Assembly (NCBI GenBank): GCA_026119935.1
Contig: JALRMH010000003.1
Location: 372,001 to 436,000, forward strand
Length of the DNA stretch: 64,000 bases
Reading direction: 5' to 3'
Origin: Endothia cerciana
Taxonomy: Eukaryota > Ascomycota > Sordariomycetes > Diaporthales > Cryphonectriaceae
The notes beneath the pieces were generated by a model. The model was not told where the DNA came from. It saw only the letters and a list, made by a program, of their open reading frames with translations, and did no database searches. A program made the translations under genes and the position numbers. This document shows positions 12,214-23,042 of the stretch, one piece after another (positions within the stretch are counted from its first letter, which is position 1; each line of letters starts with the position of its first letter).

Positions 12214-14465
12214 GCTGGCCTGGGTATGTCTGCGCTCTTCACAGTTCTGAGATGCGCTTAGGGAATGCGGTAAAGACGTCTGTGGCGTTGCTCATAATTC
12301 CTGCGCCCAGTGGCGCTTCGCGATGACCGCCCTTTGTATCAAGGGAGATAGACACATGCGGCGGTGTAAACAAGCCGTTGGAATGTCAATATCGAGATCG
12401 TCCGAGCCTCTTAATGATTCCAGTAACCTGTGCTTTCGAGGACTAAATGGTGCTCTCGCTCGCGACCTGTTGGATGATGAAGTCGAGAAAGTCACAAGAC
12501 AACTGTTCAACTCAGTTGTCAACACCGGTCAACATTGAGAAAGGTAGAGGTCTCAACCAATTTCCCCTCAGCTCCTTCCACCACCACCACCATGACTACC
12601 AACCACCAACCCCCCAACCACCACAGTGGTCGTCGCTCGCCACATTTGCCGCGAAACCAGGCTAGATCAGCAGGCACAGGTGCTTTGGCGGGCCCTGTGA
12701 TCCCTGCCATCACCCCTCCCCCGGATGCTCATTGGGGCTCGCACGCCTGGGGGGGGGCCCCTGCTAATGCGGCCTTCTCTACAACCTTAAAACCTTGCGG
12801 TTCTGGGGAAAGAAAGAATTCTTGTATTGATAACTCGTGTCTCCAGCGGCGAGCGAGACTCTCGTAAAGTTCAGAAAAACACCCCGCGATGATAAACGAT
12901 AAAACGTCACCTTGCCAACCGAGCCTATGCTGATCGTCTTCCGACGACCTAAACCCACCTGTCCTTCGAATTATGCCTGTCCATCGTGTGTGCCAAATTG
13001 CCAGAAAGCCAAATATCGATGAACTCGTCACACATAACAACCCCATCCCTCCTCCCTCCCACCCGCGCCCCCCCCCCCCCCAAAAAAAAAGAGAAGAAAT
13101 AGCTAACCCAAATTCCATCCATCCGAACTGGTGAACCTGCTGTGTACCAGTCCAAATGCATGGCCTACTCACCCAGCGACTTGCCACGCTTAAGACGATC
13201 GCAAACGGCTCCGCTCCAGCATATCATGCGATTTTCCCGCCGCCCGTACCGAACTTCATCCCACCAAGGAGGTGCTGTCACGGCAGCCGGCGCACGAGGC
13301 TTGAACACTCTCGACCCACCGAGAGTAGTGTTCACCATCTGCCCCATGTCGCCCTCATAGATAAACGTCATATAAAAGCGGAGGGCCGGGTGGTGAGCTT
13401 ATCAACTGAAAGACCGCCGTGTTGTGGAAATAAGAGTAGGCCGCCAGCGTGCATGACGCCTCGGGGATCTGTCCGAGTCTCCCCACGTACTATGCAATAT
13501 TCCTCCGGGACCGATCTATCACTGGAGAAGCAAGAAAACTCCTCTCAGGAGAACACACGCCTGCCGGGGTTCTTTTGTCCTCTGCCACGGGGCGATCCGT
13601 CTCGAGCCTGATCACAGCATGTTGCTCGTCCCGCCCGACCCTGATGTTCTTTTATCGTAGGGGCAGGCCGGAGGGGATCGATAGACCGAGATCTCATTGA
13701 ATGACGGAAAGACGAATATTGACGGGTATCTAGAAAATATTAAGCTATATACAAGCTCTCTCTCGGCTTCGAGTCGCAATGATCGGTGTCCTTTCGCCCG
13801 CCTCCTATCAGGTCAACCATATGTAGTACGCACACGTCCTGCTCCCATGGTCTCCATGGGGCTTGCCCTCCCAAAATCCAGATACCGCACAGCTCCCGTT
13901 CCATGTAGAAGATCCTGGGTTCCCTCAACGAACGAAACAATTCCGTCAGATCCTTTCTTCGAAAAAATGGCACAACGCTCTACCAGATGCACGTTTCTCC
14001 TCCGAATCGTCCGAAAAGCATTCGTCATCCGGGACCTCCGTCGCGGTCCCAGCATCCTTGTCCAGCTCGTCCTAAATATATTCGTCCCTCAGCTGCCAAT
14101 GGCAGCCTGCACGTCGTCCAGAAATCAGTGTCGAGTCAACTCGTTTGACTGAGCAGGTCGTTGAGTAGGTGAGATTACTGCAGCCCTCGTGGTCTGCCCG
14201 GCCCAGCCACCTTTTGGCAGATTGGCGATGCCTATCGCGCCAAAAAGGCTCGTCGTAGCCGTCAACGGAGTGGATTATGTTGGGCGGACCGTTGGCACGG
14301 TCGGCATGGTACAGAAAGCGGCGCTGATCGACTGCGTACTCGGTAACTTTCCGCGCGATTGGATGCTTTGGGTTTCTCGAGGCTATTCGCCTGCACGGAT
14401 TCTCCCCTGCAGGTAAGACCTCGGCCAACCCTACGGCCTCCAAGCTAGTCGGACCGCGCTCAAAC
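12214..14465. other. intergenic, upstream of GH3 gene and downstream of G-alpha gene
   Basis: About 2.2 kb without a recognisable gene. It includes a C14/A9 homopolymer pair (13068-13090) and CCACCA-rich stretches near 12580-12620. Frames of up to about 150 codons occur on both strands but show no family motif or consistent splicing. Confidence 0.55.
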
Positions 14466-15808
14466 TCATAATATCAGCTGTTTGAGGTTCCGTTGTATGA
14501 TCATGTCCTGCACCGACCCCATCGTAATCTTGAGAAGGTTCGTATCGGTCGCGTTCGTGAAGTGACCATATATCTCCTTCTCAGGGTTCCGGTTGAGCGC
14601 CCTGAACTTGTCCATGAAGTACTTGCTCGCCTGCTTCCAGTCGTCGGGCTCGCCGTGGTAATCTGTGAAGCCATGTTGAGTGATCGGACTCTTGTTCAGC
14701 TTCTCCTTGAACAGGTCCATCTTGTTGAGGAACAGGATAAGGGCGGATTTGAGGAACCAGTGGGAGTTCGCAATCGACTCCCACAGCATCAGGGCCTCGT
14801 TCATTTGGTTCTGGGAGCGGCGTCAGCACAATCAGAAAGCTCCGGCGAACACAAAAATGCTTACGCCATCCTTATCTTCGACTAGACATTGGTCGTAGCC
14901 TGATATAGCAACCAGGAACAACAGGCAGTTGACGTTCTCGAAACAGTGAATCCACTTCTTCCGCTCTGACCGCTGCCCGCCGACATCAAACATGCGGTAA
15001 GTCAGCTGGCTTAGGTCGAATATTGTCTCGGTGATACCCGTCGTTCGTAGTCTTGATCGCAACAGGTCCTGATCTGTGGGAATGTAGGTCCTGTCCCAGA
15101 AGCGGTCCAGGTCGTCGCAGAAGCTGCCAACGTCAGCAGGGCTCAACTCCAGCAATCGTGACACGTCCACTCACTAGTCCAAGTTGTCGTGCAGCGCATA
15201 TTCGTTGCCCTTTGCAATTGCCTTCTTCACACCCTCGTCCAACCAAAGGTCCTTGAGCGGCTGCAGATATTGTTCAGGGAATTGGTCGTTAGGGCTCAGC
15301 TCGTAGTCGACTAATACTTGCTCCATGTCTTTCTGCAAAACGTAATTCAGGTCAGTCCACATTCGTGGGGGGCGCCGAGAAGGGGACGTGGTGGAGGGGG
15401 GTCAAATCCGGCGACTAACCTCACTCTCAGGCTTCTCGAAGGGGATGTCGAATTCCTTCATGGCATCGTAGATCATGCGAAATGACTGTACAATGTTGTT
15501 GAAGACGACGGGCTTCCACTCCAGCTTCTCCGTCTTGCTGAATCCGGTAGCGTAGATGAGCTTCATCTGCTTCAGGACCGTCGACTTCCCGGATTCTCCG
15601 GCTCCTGTGGTCAGATAATCGTCGTTAATCAGCGCTGTCGATTCGGGAGGCATTGCAGGTGCAGTAGGGGTCAGTGGTGGGAGGTCGTACCGAGCAGAAG
15701 CAGCTTGACCTCCTTTGCCATCCGCTTCTCGTCCGCCTTGATCATCTTGTCCAGCTCCTTGGACCGCATCGCGTCCGCCTCCTCCTTCTTGCGACTGCCG
15801 AAGCACAT
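14466..15808 (-). CDS. Heterotrimeric G-protein alpha subunit, GNA-2 type (group II)
   Basis: GTP-binding switch of heterotrimeric G-protein signalling at the plasma membrane. Five exons: 15691-15808, 15420-15604, 15175-15332, 14865-15123 and 14466-14810; total 354 residues, the usual G-alpha length. All guanine-nucleotide motifs are intact: GAGESGKST (40-48), LRSRLRTTGI with the switch I Arg (R180), DVGGQRSERKKW with the catalytic Gln (Q204), NKMD (269-272) and TNATDT near the C-terminus. The protein begins MCFGSRKK. It therefore lacks the Gly2 needed for N-myristoylation but has a Cys that could be palmitoylated. That start and the NLKQLIL end resemble Neurospora GNA-2 rather than GNA-1 (Gi-like) or GNA-3. 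A T26 tract lies 77-102 bp upstream of the ATG, so the leader would carry a long A tract if transcribed that far. Confidence 0.95.
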
Positions 15809-15884
15809 GGTGACGGTGTGTCGCTGTGGTGCCGCCAGACCGGACCCCTTTTCGATGGCGTTTCGTCGCGCCGTAGCTCGGATC

Positions 15885-15910
15885 TTTTTTTTTTTTTTTT
15901 TTTTTTTTTT
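15885..15910. repeat. T26 homopolymer
   Basis: Uninterrupted run of 26 T residues on the + strand, an A26 tract in the sense of the adjacent minus-strand G-alpha gene, in its promoter or leader. Such runs are length-variable and may be nucleosome-excluding (general knowledge). Confidence 0.9.
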
Positions 15911-18900
15911 CTTATTTCTTGAGAGCGGGTATAGACAAGATGCCGTGCTGGAGGGCTCGCCGCCGCTTTCGGAACCCACGTGTCGATGCTTCTGGGAAAC
16001 TCGTGCCGACGAAAGTTGGAATGGGACGAGTGGCAGTGTCCGGACGAACAAAGACGGACTGTCGAGTATGCACTGGGTGCGAGCCGGGCGAATGATCAAG
16101 GAGGATCTTTGGGAGGATGGATGACCAGGGCTTCGAGGAATGTTAACGGCGGAGCCCGGGCCAAATGACGGTGGAGTGCACGTTCCACTGGCTACAGACG
16201 TCAACCGGGGACTGGCCAACGCTTTCAGTTGCAAATCTCTCCGGAGGCGGGTGGTTGTGAGGGCCAGAAAAGAAAAAGGCGACAAGGCTCAGCTCTGCCG
16301 GGGCAATTCATGCAGTAGTAGGCTCTGACAGGAGGCCTATCAGGGAGAAGCAGGAGAGGAGTGATTATGAACGGCAGAAGTGGGCAGTGGAGGTGGGCGT
16401 AATGCGAAGACTAACCTCGACTCGGTTCAGCGCTGGTCCGATCCCCAGATCTTGGTTAGCGGCAGCAGCAGCGGCGGCGACGGAACCAGACTCGGACGTA
16501 GGGGACGGCTAGGAGATGGGATGGAGACAAGAGACGGAGATACGTGCAAGACTAAAAGAAAACGTGAGGCCTGATAGAGGAGAGGAGAAGAACATGAAGT
16601 TTGCGCAGACGATAAAAAAAGACTCCGGAAGGTTTGCACTGCACGACGGGCAGAGGGGCTGGGCCTGGGCCTGAGTCGCGAGTCCGGTCCAGCACAGTCC
16701 CAGTCAGGTCGAGGCGAGCTCGAGTGGGATCAGGCCGGGGCAGGGGGGGTGTCAGTTGCGGCCCAGAGGATCTTCATTGACATGACGCCGGGACGCCCTT
16801 TGGCACCAGGCACTAACTGACCACCAGGGCGCCAGGGCTCCAGGCGCGGCAGGGCACCTCACATGGGCTGGGCGGGGCAACTAATGCTTACCGGGTCCTG
16901 GCACTAAAGACACCAGAGTGCCACTGGCCCGTCGTAGCATGCCTTGGTACGTGGGCCCGCCTGTTCCGTTCTGGGAAAGGACGGCTCTTAGGAACCAGAA
17001 CCCGCTGCAGCTTGCTGGTCCTGGTGGGGCACTTTGATGCTTTCGGCCCCATAGCTCATGTACGCAGTACTGACGTGCTAACCTAAAATGCAACCAGGTT
17101 TTCCTCGCGCGCGGGCCCCAACAAACCTCTCGAGGGTCGCGTCGTTGTCGATGTGCTTGCGTCGCTACGTTCCAGCGCTGCCAACTCGCTGCGAGGGCTG
17201 CCATGTAACCTCATAAGCCGCACGGTGGGCAACGTGGTCCGATACCGCAATGTTCGAGGCAGGGCTGCCGCTGACAGGTACATATCGTGTGCCGGGCACA
17301 TCCACAAAAACCCACCATGTGGGAGCTAGGCCTGATACAACCTCAATCTGCAACATATACCACAGTAATATTGATGCTGTCCGGGGTCTGCATCCCTCAG
17401 CGCGCTCTGCGGGCGTATGTAAAGTAGTACTGTAAGGGCGCCGGGGATAGCGCTCAACCTCGCCTGTTGTAAGACTGCTGCGTCACCCGCAAGCTGCCTC
17501 CCGAGGCTGGAGCATCTCGGTACAGGGAACAAAGTCAGGGTCCGTCACCCTTCAGATATCCCACGAGACACCTACAACGGGCTTGGCGCAGAGGGAGTCA
17601 TTGATCCCCCCTTTCGGCTCTCCCATACCGACGGATGCGTCCGGCCGAAAGGGCCTTGGCCCAACCTTGAGACCCTGCTGGAACCGGTTAATATTTCTGT
17701 AGGTGAAGTACGCCTTAGCGGGCTCCCGAGGCATAATGCTTATTGCTTGGTCGCCTGTGTGATCGTCTGAACGCTGCAGGACAGCCTGTCGAGCCTGCGC
17801 CTTCCAGGGTCTGGCCACGAGAATGGTCGATGGCCATGTGCCCGTGGTCTACCATGGTAGTAACATAGTACCATGTAGTATTCCAGTAGTAGTAGCATGT
17901 GCCCATGTGGATCAAAATGTAAAGAGACTTATGGATCAGAACGGTGCGCTGATATTCGCCCGCAGATGTTGAGTGGAGGCAGACCTGCTTCTTCTATCAG
18001 TGTACCTCGTACGTAATACTGCGACATCTCCCATTTACAAATACCCAGTAAAGACCTCCATAACAGAAACATCAGGCCGACTTCTTGACAAACAACAAGC
18101 AAGAAATCTTGACCCCTGGTTTTCCTCGCTCGCCTGCTCACATGCACACGATACGGACTACCACGGCAATCAACTGTGCCGTGCCCAAATATTTTTTTTT
18201 CTTTTTTCTTTTTTTTCTTTTCCGTAGGTAAATAACTACTGCATAGTCACCGGCCGTGTAATCCACCTCGGGAATTCTCCCTGGATTTTCTTATAGACTC
18301 CCCCCCCCCCCCCGACGTTCAATCACTTCTGCAGCTTTGCCAAATACCTAATATCCACAGTGGATTGCAGGCGGGCGTAAGTTGGCAAATTCAGGGGGCC
18401 CACAAGGCAGGACCCGGGGCCGTGATTAGCCCGCAGCATGGTTACGAAACGGCTGCTTAATTCCGGAAAGCCCCCCCCCCCTCTTCCCCCAGGGGCCCCT
18501 GGGCCCCTACCTTACACGCAGTAGGCACCTCCTGGGGCTCATCACTCACATCTTGTCCCCCGATGTAACCCCCTACATGGGGAAAAGGCGCTCTCCCGCC
18601 CCCTTGCCATTCCATCCCGCATGCGTGGCACATTAGCTGGTCCGCACCCCAGCGGTTTCTGGTGGTTTTCCAATGATACGGCACCGAGCAGATCGGTCAT
18701 TCGGCGAGGGGGGACACGAGCCTCATGGCCAACACGCGACAGGCGCAGAGAATAGCTCTGATCCCCAGGCCCACCTGCCCGCCATGAGGAGGTCCCATCG
18801 CAGGTACACTGCAGTAGCCGCCGTTCTGATCGACGAACAGGCGCGGACCAAGAGGTCCAGCGGTCTCGCCAGAAGGATCCCGCATGCATGATCCTTCGTG

Positions 18901-19821
18901 AGCGGTGCATACAAGAACTCTGTGCAGGCGGCGCTGCGCCGCTGGCGGCGTCCAATGCACTTCTGGCGAGTCCAGCACCCAGGCCCAAAATCTCACCACA
19001 CCTCTTTCCGCCTGCGTCCAGACGGGAGAGGCTGTACGGGATTGGCGGGCCCTCTCCCTATATACTACGTCAATAACACCTCGTGCAATCTATCACGCTA
19101 AGAGGCGCGAATGGGTCGATTGGGGCCACGGCTCAACCATTGCGGCCACGCTACCCTCCAGCCTGCGCACATCTGGGAGGCTTTCTGAGTGTTGCCTGCA
19201 TGCCCGACACACCCTCGCCCGATCTACAACTCTTTCGACCGACAGCACGGCCAATGGGGCTCCTCCAACGCACCTCTTCCCCCCCTCCCCTCCCCTCCCT
19301 ACCGGCCCCCGATGCTGCCGTATGCGTCAGGGTCGTGCTGCCACGTGAGGGGGGAGCCTAACCACGCCGTTGCGAGCATTGGGTCGTGCTGGCGCCCCGA
19401 ATCCGATGGCCGCAGTTGCTGCAGGTGGGAAAAAGCATCCGGCGAAAAAGGACCCATGCACCGGATCTGTACGGCATATGCTGGTGATTGATCCACCCTC
19501 TCGACACACCCCGCCTGGCGCGCCAGCCCGCGCTTCGATGCTCTCTTTTCTAGAAGGACTCAAGAGTCCCTCGCCCGGCCCCGGAGCAGCTAACCACCAC
19601 CACCTATTCCACGACACCTTTCGACAGGGTCAGGCCGCTAGCGGGCAAGAAGTAAGTGTATACTGTGTTAGTAGGAGGGCGACACAAAACACAAGGAGGG
19701 TAAGCACGTAATCAGGTTTCTTCCCCGTCCCAGCCAGCCTCGAGAGGCGGGAATCAGGCAGGTCACATCGCCTCGCTTCCGAGCTTTGCACGCCCCAACC
19801 GCCCTCTCCGTGTGCCCTGCT

Positions 19822-19885
19822 GACACACGCACACACGCACACACGCACACACACACACGCACACACACACACACACACACGCACA

Positions 19886-19927
<42 letters not shown>

Positions 19928-19940
19928 CTCTCTCTCTCTC
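19822..19940. repeat. (CA)n microsatellite with CG interruptions, then (CT)n
   Basis: About 104 bp of alternating CA/GT with regularly spaced CGCA interruptions, followed by a short TCTCTC run. The cysteine/valine-rich and histidine/threonine-rich frames over it are artefacts of the repeat. Confidence 0.95.
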
Positions 19941-20781
19941 AGCCTCAGAACAAGTCTTTCCTCGCTTGGATCACAGTAAACGGGATTAAGCGAACCGAAC
20001 CGATACCGCGCGACCGTCAGTTACACGAGGCTGAGCCCTGCGTGAGCGCTAGGCGAGAAAGCCGAACATCATGAATCAGCACTCAAAGAAACTTCCCTGT
20101 CTCCGCCCCACCCCCCAGGGCGGCCTTTCGCTCCTCAACATGCACATCGGCAGCGGCAAGCAGAGGCTGGGCAGGGCCGTCCGTACCTTCCCCGCTGCGT
20201 AGGTGCTGACGGTAGGCTGCGCCGTGTTCGGACTTTGTCACCGGTGGAGTTCGGCGTCCGGTTGCCTGCTCCCGGGGGGTGGGTTGGGAGGGTCGGTTCC
20301 CGCATCTGCGCGGAGAAGCGGCGTCCCGGGGAGTGGAAGGGAGGGGCTTGTGGATAAATAGGCATTTCGTACCAGGTTCTGATGCTATTTATGTTCTTGG
20401 GGTTGCCGCCGCCGCAGCCACATGAAAGTGTTGCATTCCATCGTACCAGGCGGGGCAGGTTGCAAGATCACCTGTCTGTCGATCGCATGGCTCCTCGGGT
20501 CGAGTTGTAGCGCGCCCCGGGGTATGGGGGTTGCAGCGCAGCGGACGGGCTCAGGAGATTTCCCGCTGGGCATCAGGGCTTCGCTGGCCGAGTCGACAAC
20601 ACTCTGTCAGGCGTGCTTCCATCGCCGTCTGGACATTCTCAACCGGGAAAACACACGATTTCATGAGCTGCCTAGGGGTGGGGAGGGCGATACCTCTTAT
20701 TCGCGAAACTAACTTTTTGTTCATCACCCATGATGCCTACAAGCTGATCCAGATACAAAATCGTTACCATCATCCCTTGGT

Positions 20782-22304
20782 TCATTGCAGGGCCTTAGCA
20801 GCGAATGTTGGCAGGATGAAGGACGCCTTGTGAATCTCCGAGTTGTAGTACCTGCACAACTTCTCCTCCTCCTCCTTGGTCCACGACCGGAGCGGCACCT
20901 TGACATTGCGGTTCGCGTCCTTGCAGCACACCATGAAGCCGATCTGGCCCGACGGGTAGGTGGGAATGGTCGTGTAGGCGTACTCCGCCACGGGGAAGAT
21001 CTCCTTGCAGTCTTTCTTCAGCTTGGTGATGAGCTCCAGGTGCAGCCATTGGTTCTCAGCTATCCCGCGCTGGTCAGCTTCAGATTCAACAGTTGGTGAA
21101 GGGCCACGTGGCACAGGGGCGGTGGGTTCGTGTCGGGAGGCGGTTGGGATGGGATGAATAGCTGCAAGGGAACTGGTCATGGGGAATGGGAAAGAGGGAT
21201 GGATGCTGCTCCGGTGAGCCTTGCAAGGCGCGCTTTGGAGTGCAACCAGGGTCTCCGTCTTCCCTCTCGGGAGATAGACCCTTAAGCAAAATGCTCGAAA
21301 AGGACCAGGCACGCTGTATTGGCCTACGTGAGCATCTCTCTAGGGCAAGGTCGGTGGACTCGAAGGGGACGTACAACCTTGGGTGGTGATGACGCCCCCA
21401 TCCCTCAGGGCGTCGTGCAGAAGCTGGAAGTAGGGCTTCTGGAACAGGCTCTCGGCAGGACCGTCCGGGTCGGACGAGTCGGTAATGATTACGTCGAAGG
21501 TGTTCTTGTAGTCATCGAGGAACTTGAAACCGTCGCCCACGTGCACCTTGACCTTGGGGTGCTTGTACCCCTCGGCCATGCCGGGGAGGTACTGCTTGGA
21601 CAGACGGATGACAGCCTTTCGTCGTGTCAGCGCGGACAGAGTCACGGAACGGATGCCCGTGGCGGGGGGCGGAGGGAAATGATGAAGGATCGGTGTCTAC
21701 CTCATCGATGTCGCACAGGACAGCCTCCTCGATTCCCTCGTGCTTAACGACCTCGCGCAGCACACCGCCATCACCGCCGCCGATGACGAGGACTTTCTTG
21801 GGGTCCGGGTGCGAGTTCATAGCCAGATGGGTGATCATCTCCTGGTATGAGAACTCATCGCGCTCGGTGCACTGGATGACATCGTCCAGGACGAGGACGG
21901 TGCCGTGGTCGGTGGACTCGAAGATCAAGACGTCCTGGTACTTGCTCTTCTCGTGGTGCAGGACCTGCTTGACCTTGAGGGTCATGGCCTGACCGGGCCA
22001 CATGTGCGAGATCTCGCGGAACCATCCATCTGGGATACTGATTAGCCACAGGGGCATGAAGCTCGAAACGCCGCACAATGGGGAACGCTCGGTCACGGCG
22101 GAGAAGGAGGCAGCACGAGGGAAGGCAGCGGAGCGTGACGAGATGCACGCAATGTCTTCAATATGAGTTCAAAGCCTTCTTCATTAGGATGATCAATCTT
22201 GAGGGGCTATCTTGAAGCGTCTGAACATGCGCGGGCGGTTTATGGCGGGGTAAGATAGGTAGCGGCAACGTACCCTGAATGGTGTGGTGAGTGATCTCGG
22301 CCAT
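20782..22304 (-). CDS. SPE3: Spermidine synthase
   Basis: Cytosolic aminopropyltransferase: putrescine plus decarboxylated S-adenosylmethionine gives spermidine and methylthioadenosine. Four exons: 22274-22304, 21701-22029, 21378-21615 and 20782-21059; phases agree and give 291 residues, the usual length. Exon 1 codes only MAEITHHTIQ plus one base. Exon 2 begins DGWFREISHMWPGQA and contains LVIGGGDGGVLREV (GGGDGG at 94-99, the cofactor-binding motif) and the acidic CDIDE strand end. Exon 3 has VIITDSSDPDGPAESLF with the catalytic Asp (D166). Exon 4 covers the C-terminal Rossmann half ending FAAKALQ. Introns 1 (244 bp) and 3 (318 bp) are clearly longer than others in this window, and intron 3 has a weak donor (GTTGTA). 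The symbol follows yeast Spe3. Spermine synthase is a less likely alternative given the single fungal SPE3-type length and start. Confidence 0.95.
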
Positions 22305-23042
22305 CTTGAAGACAGAACTATAAAAGTTATGACAAGTCTGTAGAGGACACAGGACTCGGGCTTGAAGACGAGATACTATGTTGTTGAGATGTCTGGTTGC
22401 AGGTGGTGGAGTGAGGAGGCGGAAGGTGTTTTTTCGGAGAGGGAAAAATTTTGTCATCAGTACTGTAACAACGGGGGCATCATCGTATTGTATGTTTTCC
22501 ATGTACGTATATATATATATACGTCCACGTTCGAACTAATCAAGAACAGTGCAACACGACACGAAGTTTGTAACAGTCTTTTCTCAAATCCAATTCAAAG
22601 CAATGAATACATCAATTTCAGATTATATTCAAGAGATGGTGATGTGCTTTGGAATCAAAAAGAGGTAGAATGGCTGGGGACGGGAACAAGCCAAATTGAT
22701 CGTAATTGAACCACCTCCTCTTACTCAAAGCGGCAGTGTGCTAGCGTCCGCCCGTTGTTCACACACAAGTAGGTCTACGATAGCGTCGCTCGCCAGCGGT
22801 TACCTGCTAGTGCCTAGATAGCTGACAGTCATCTGGTGAGGTTGAACCAGGTCACTCCGAGAGCCAAGTCGTAACAGACGCTTCATCTTCCAGCGGTGCC
22901 GAACAGCGCATTTCTTGAAGTGAGAGCACAGCGGAGGCCCGCCACCAGCGGCCGGGGCGAGTGGGGATCATCCCAGCAGGAGTCGGTCGGCCAGACATCA
23001 GGTTGACAGCAGTAAATATTCGTCCACTACTATGTTACATTC
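22305..23042. other. intergenic, upstream of SPE3
   Basis: Promoter side of the spermidine synthase gene and 3' side of the omega-amidase gene. It contains a 20-bp perfect AT-rich palindrome (22505-22524). No coding sequence recognised. Confidence 0.6.
22505..22524. repeat. 20-bp perfect palindrome, (TA)n core flanked by ACGT
   Basis: ACGT, six TA units, then ACGT reads the same on both strands. It lies 201 bp upstream of the SPE3 start codon and can extrude as a cruciform or be a dimeric binding site (inference). Confidence 0.85.

Larger units (their letters stand above)
15809..20781. other. about 5 kb gene-poor region
   Basis: I recognise no gene on either strand between the G-alpha start and the spermidine synthase stop. 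Contents include T26 (15885-15910), C14 (18300-18313), another C run near 18471-18482, short palindromes around 17849-17880, and a CA/CG-CA microsatellite (19822-19925) followed by a CT run. The longest frames (about 100-150 codons) are short, overlap on both strands and lack conserved peptides. The tract could hold long regulatory DNA, a non-coding RNA or decayed mobile DNA; nothing here distinguishes these. Confidence 0.5.

Noticed and set aside
19630..19989. Open frames made of Cys-Val or His-Thr repeats
   Set aside because: They are translations of the CA microsatellite.
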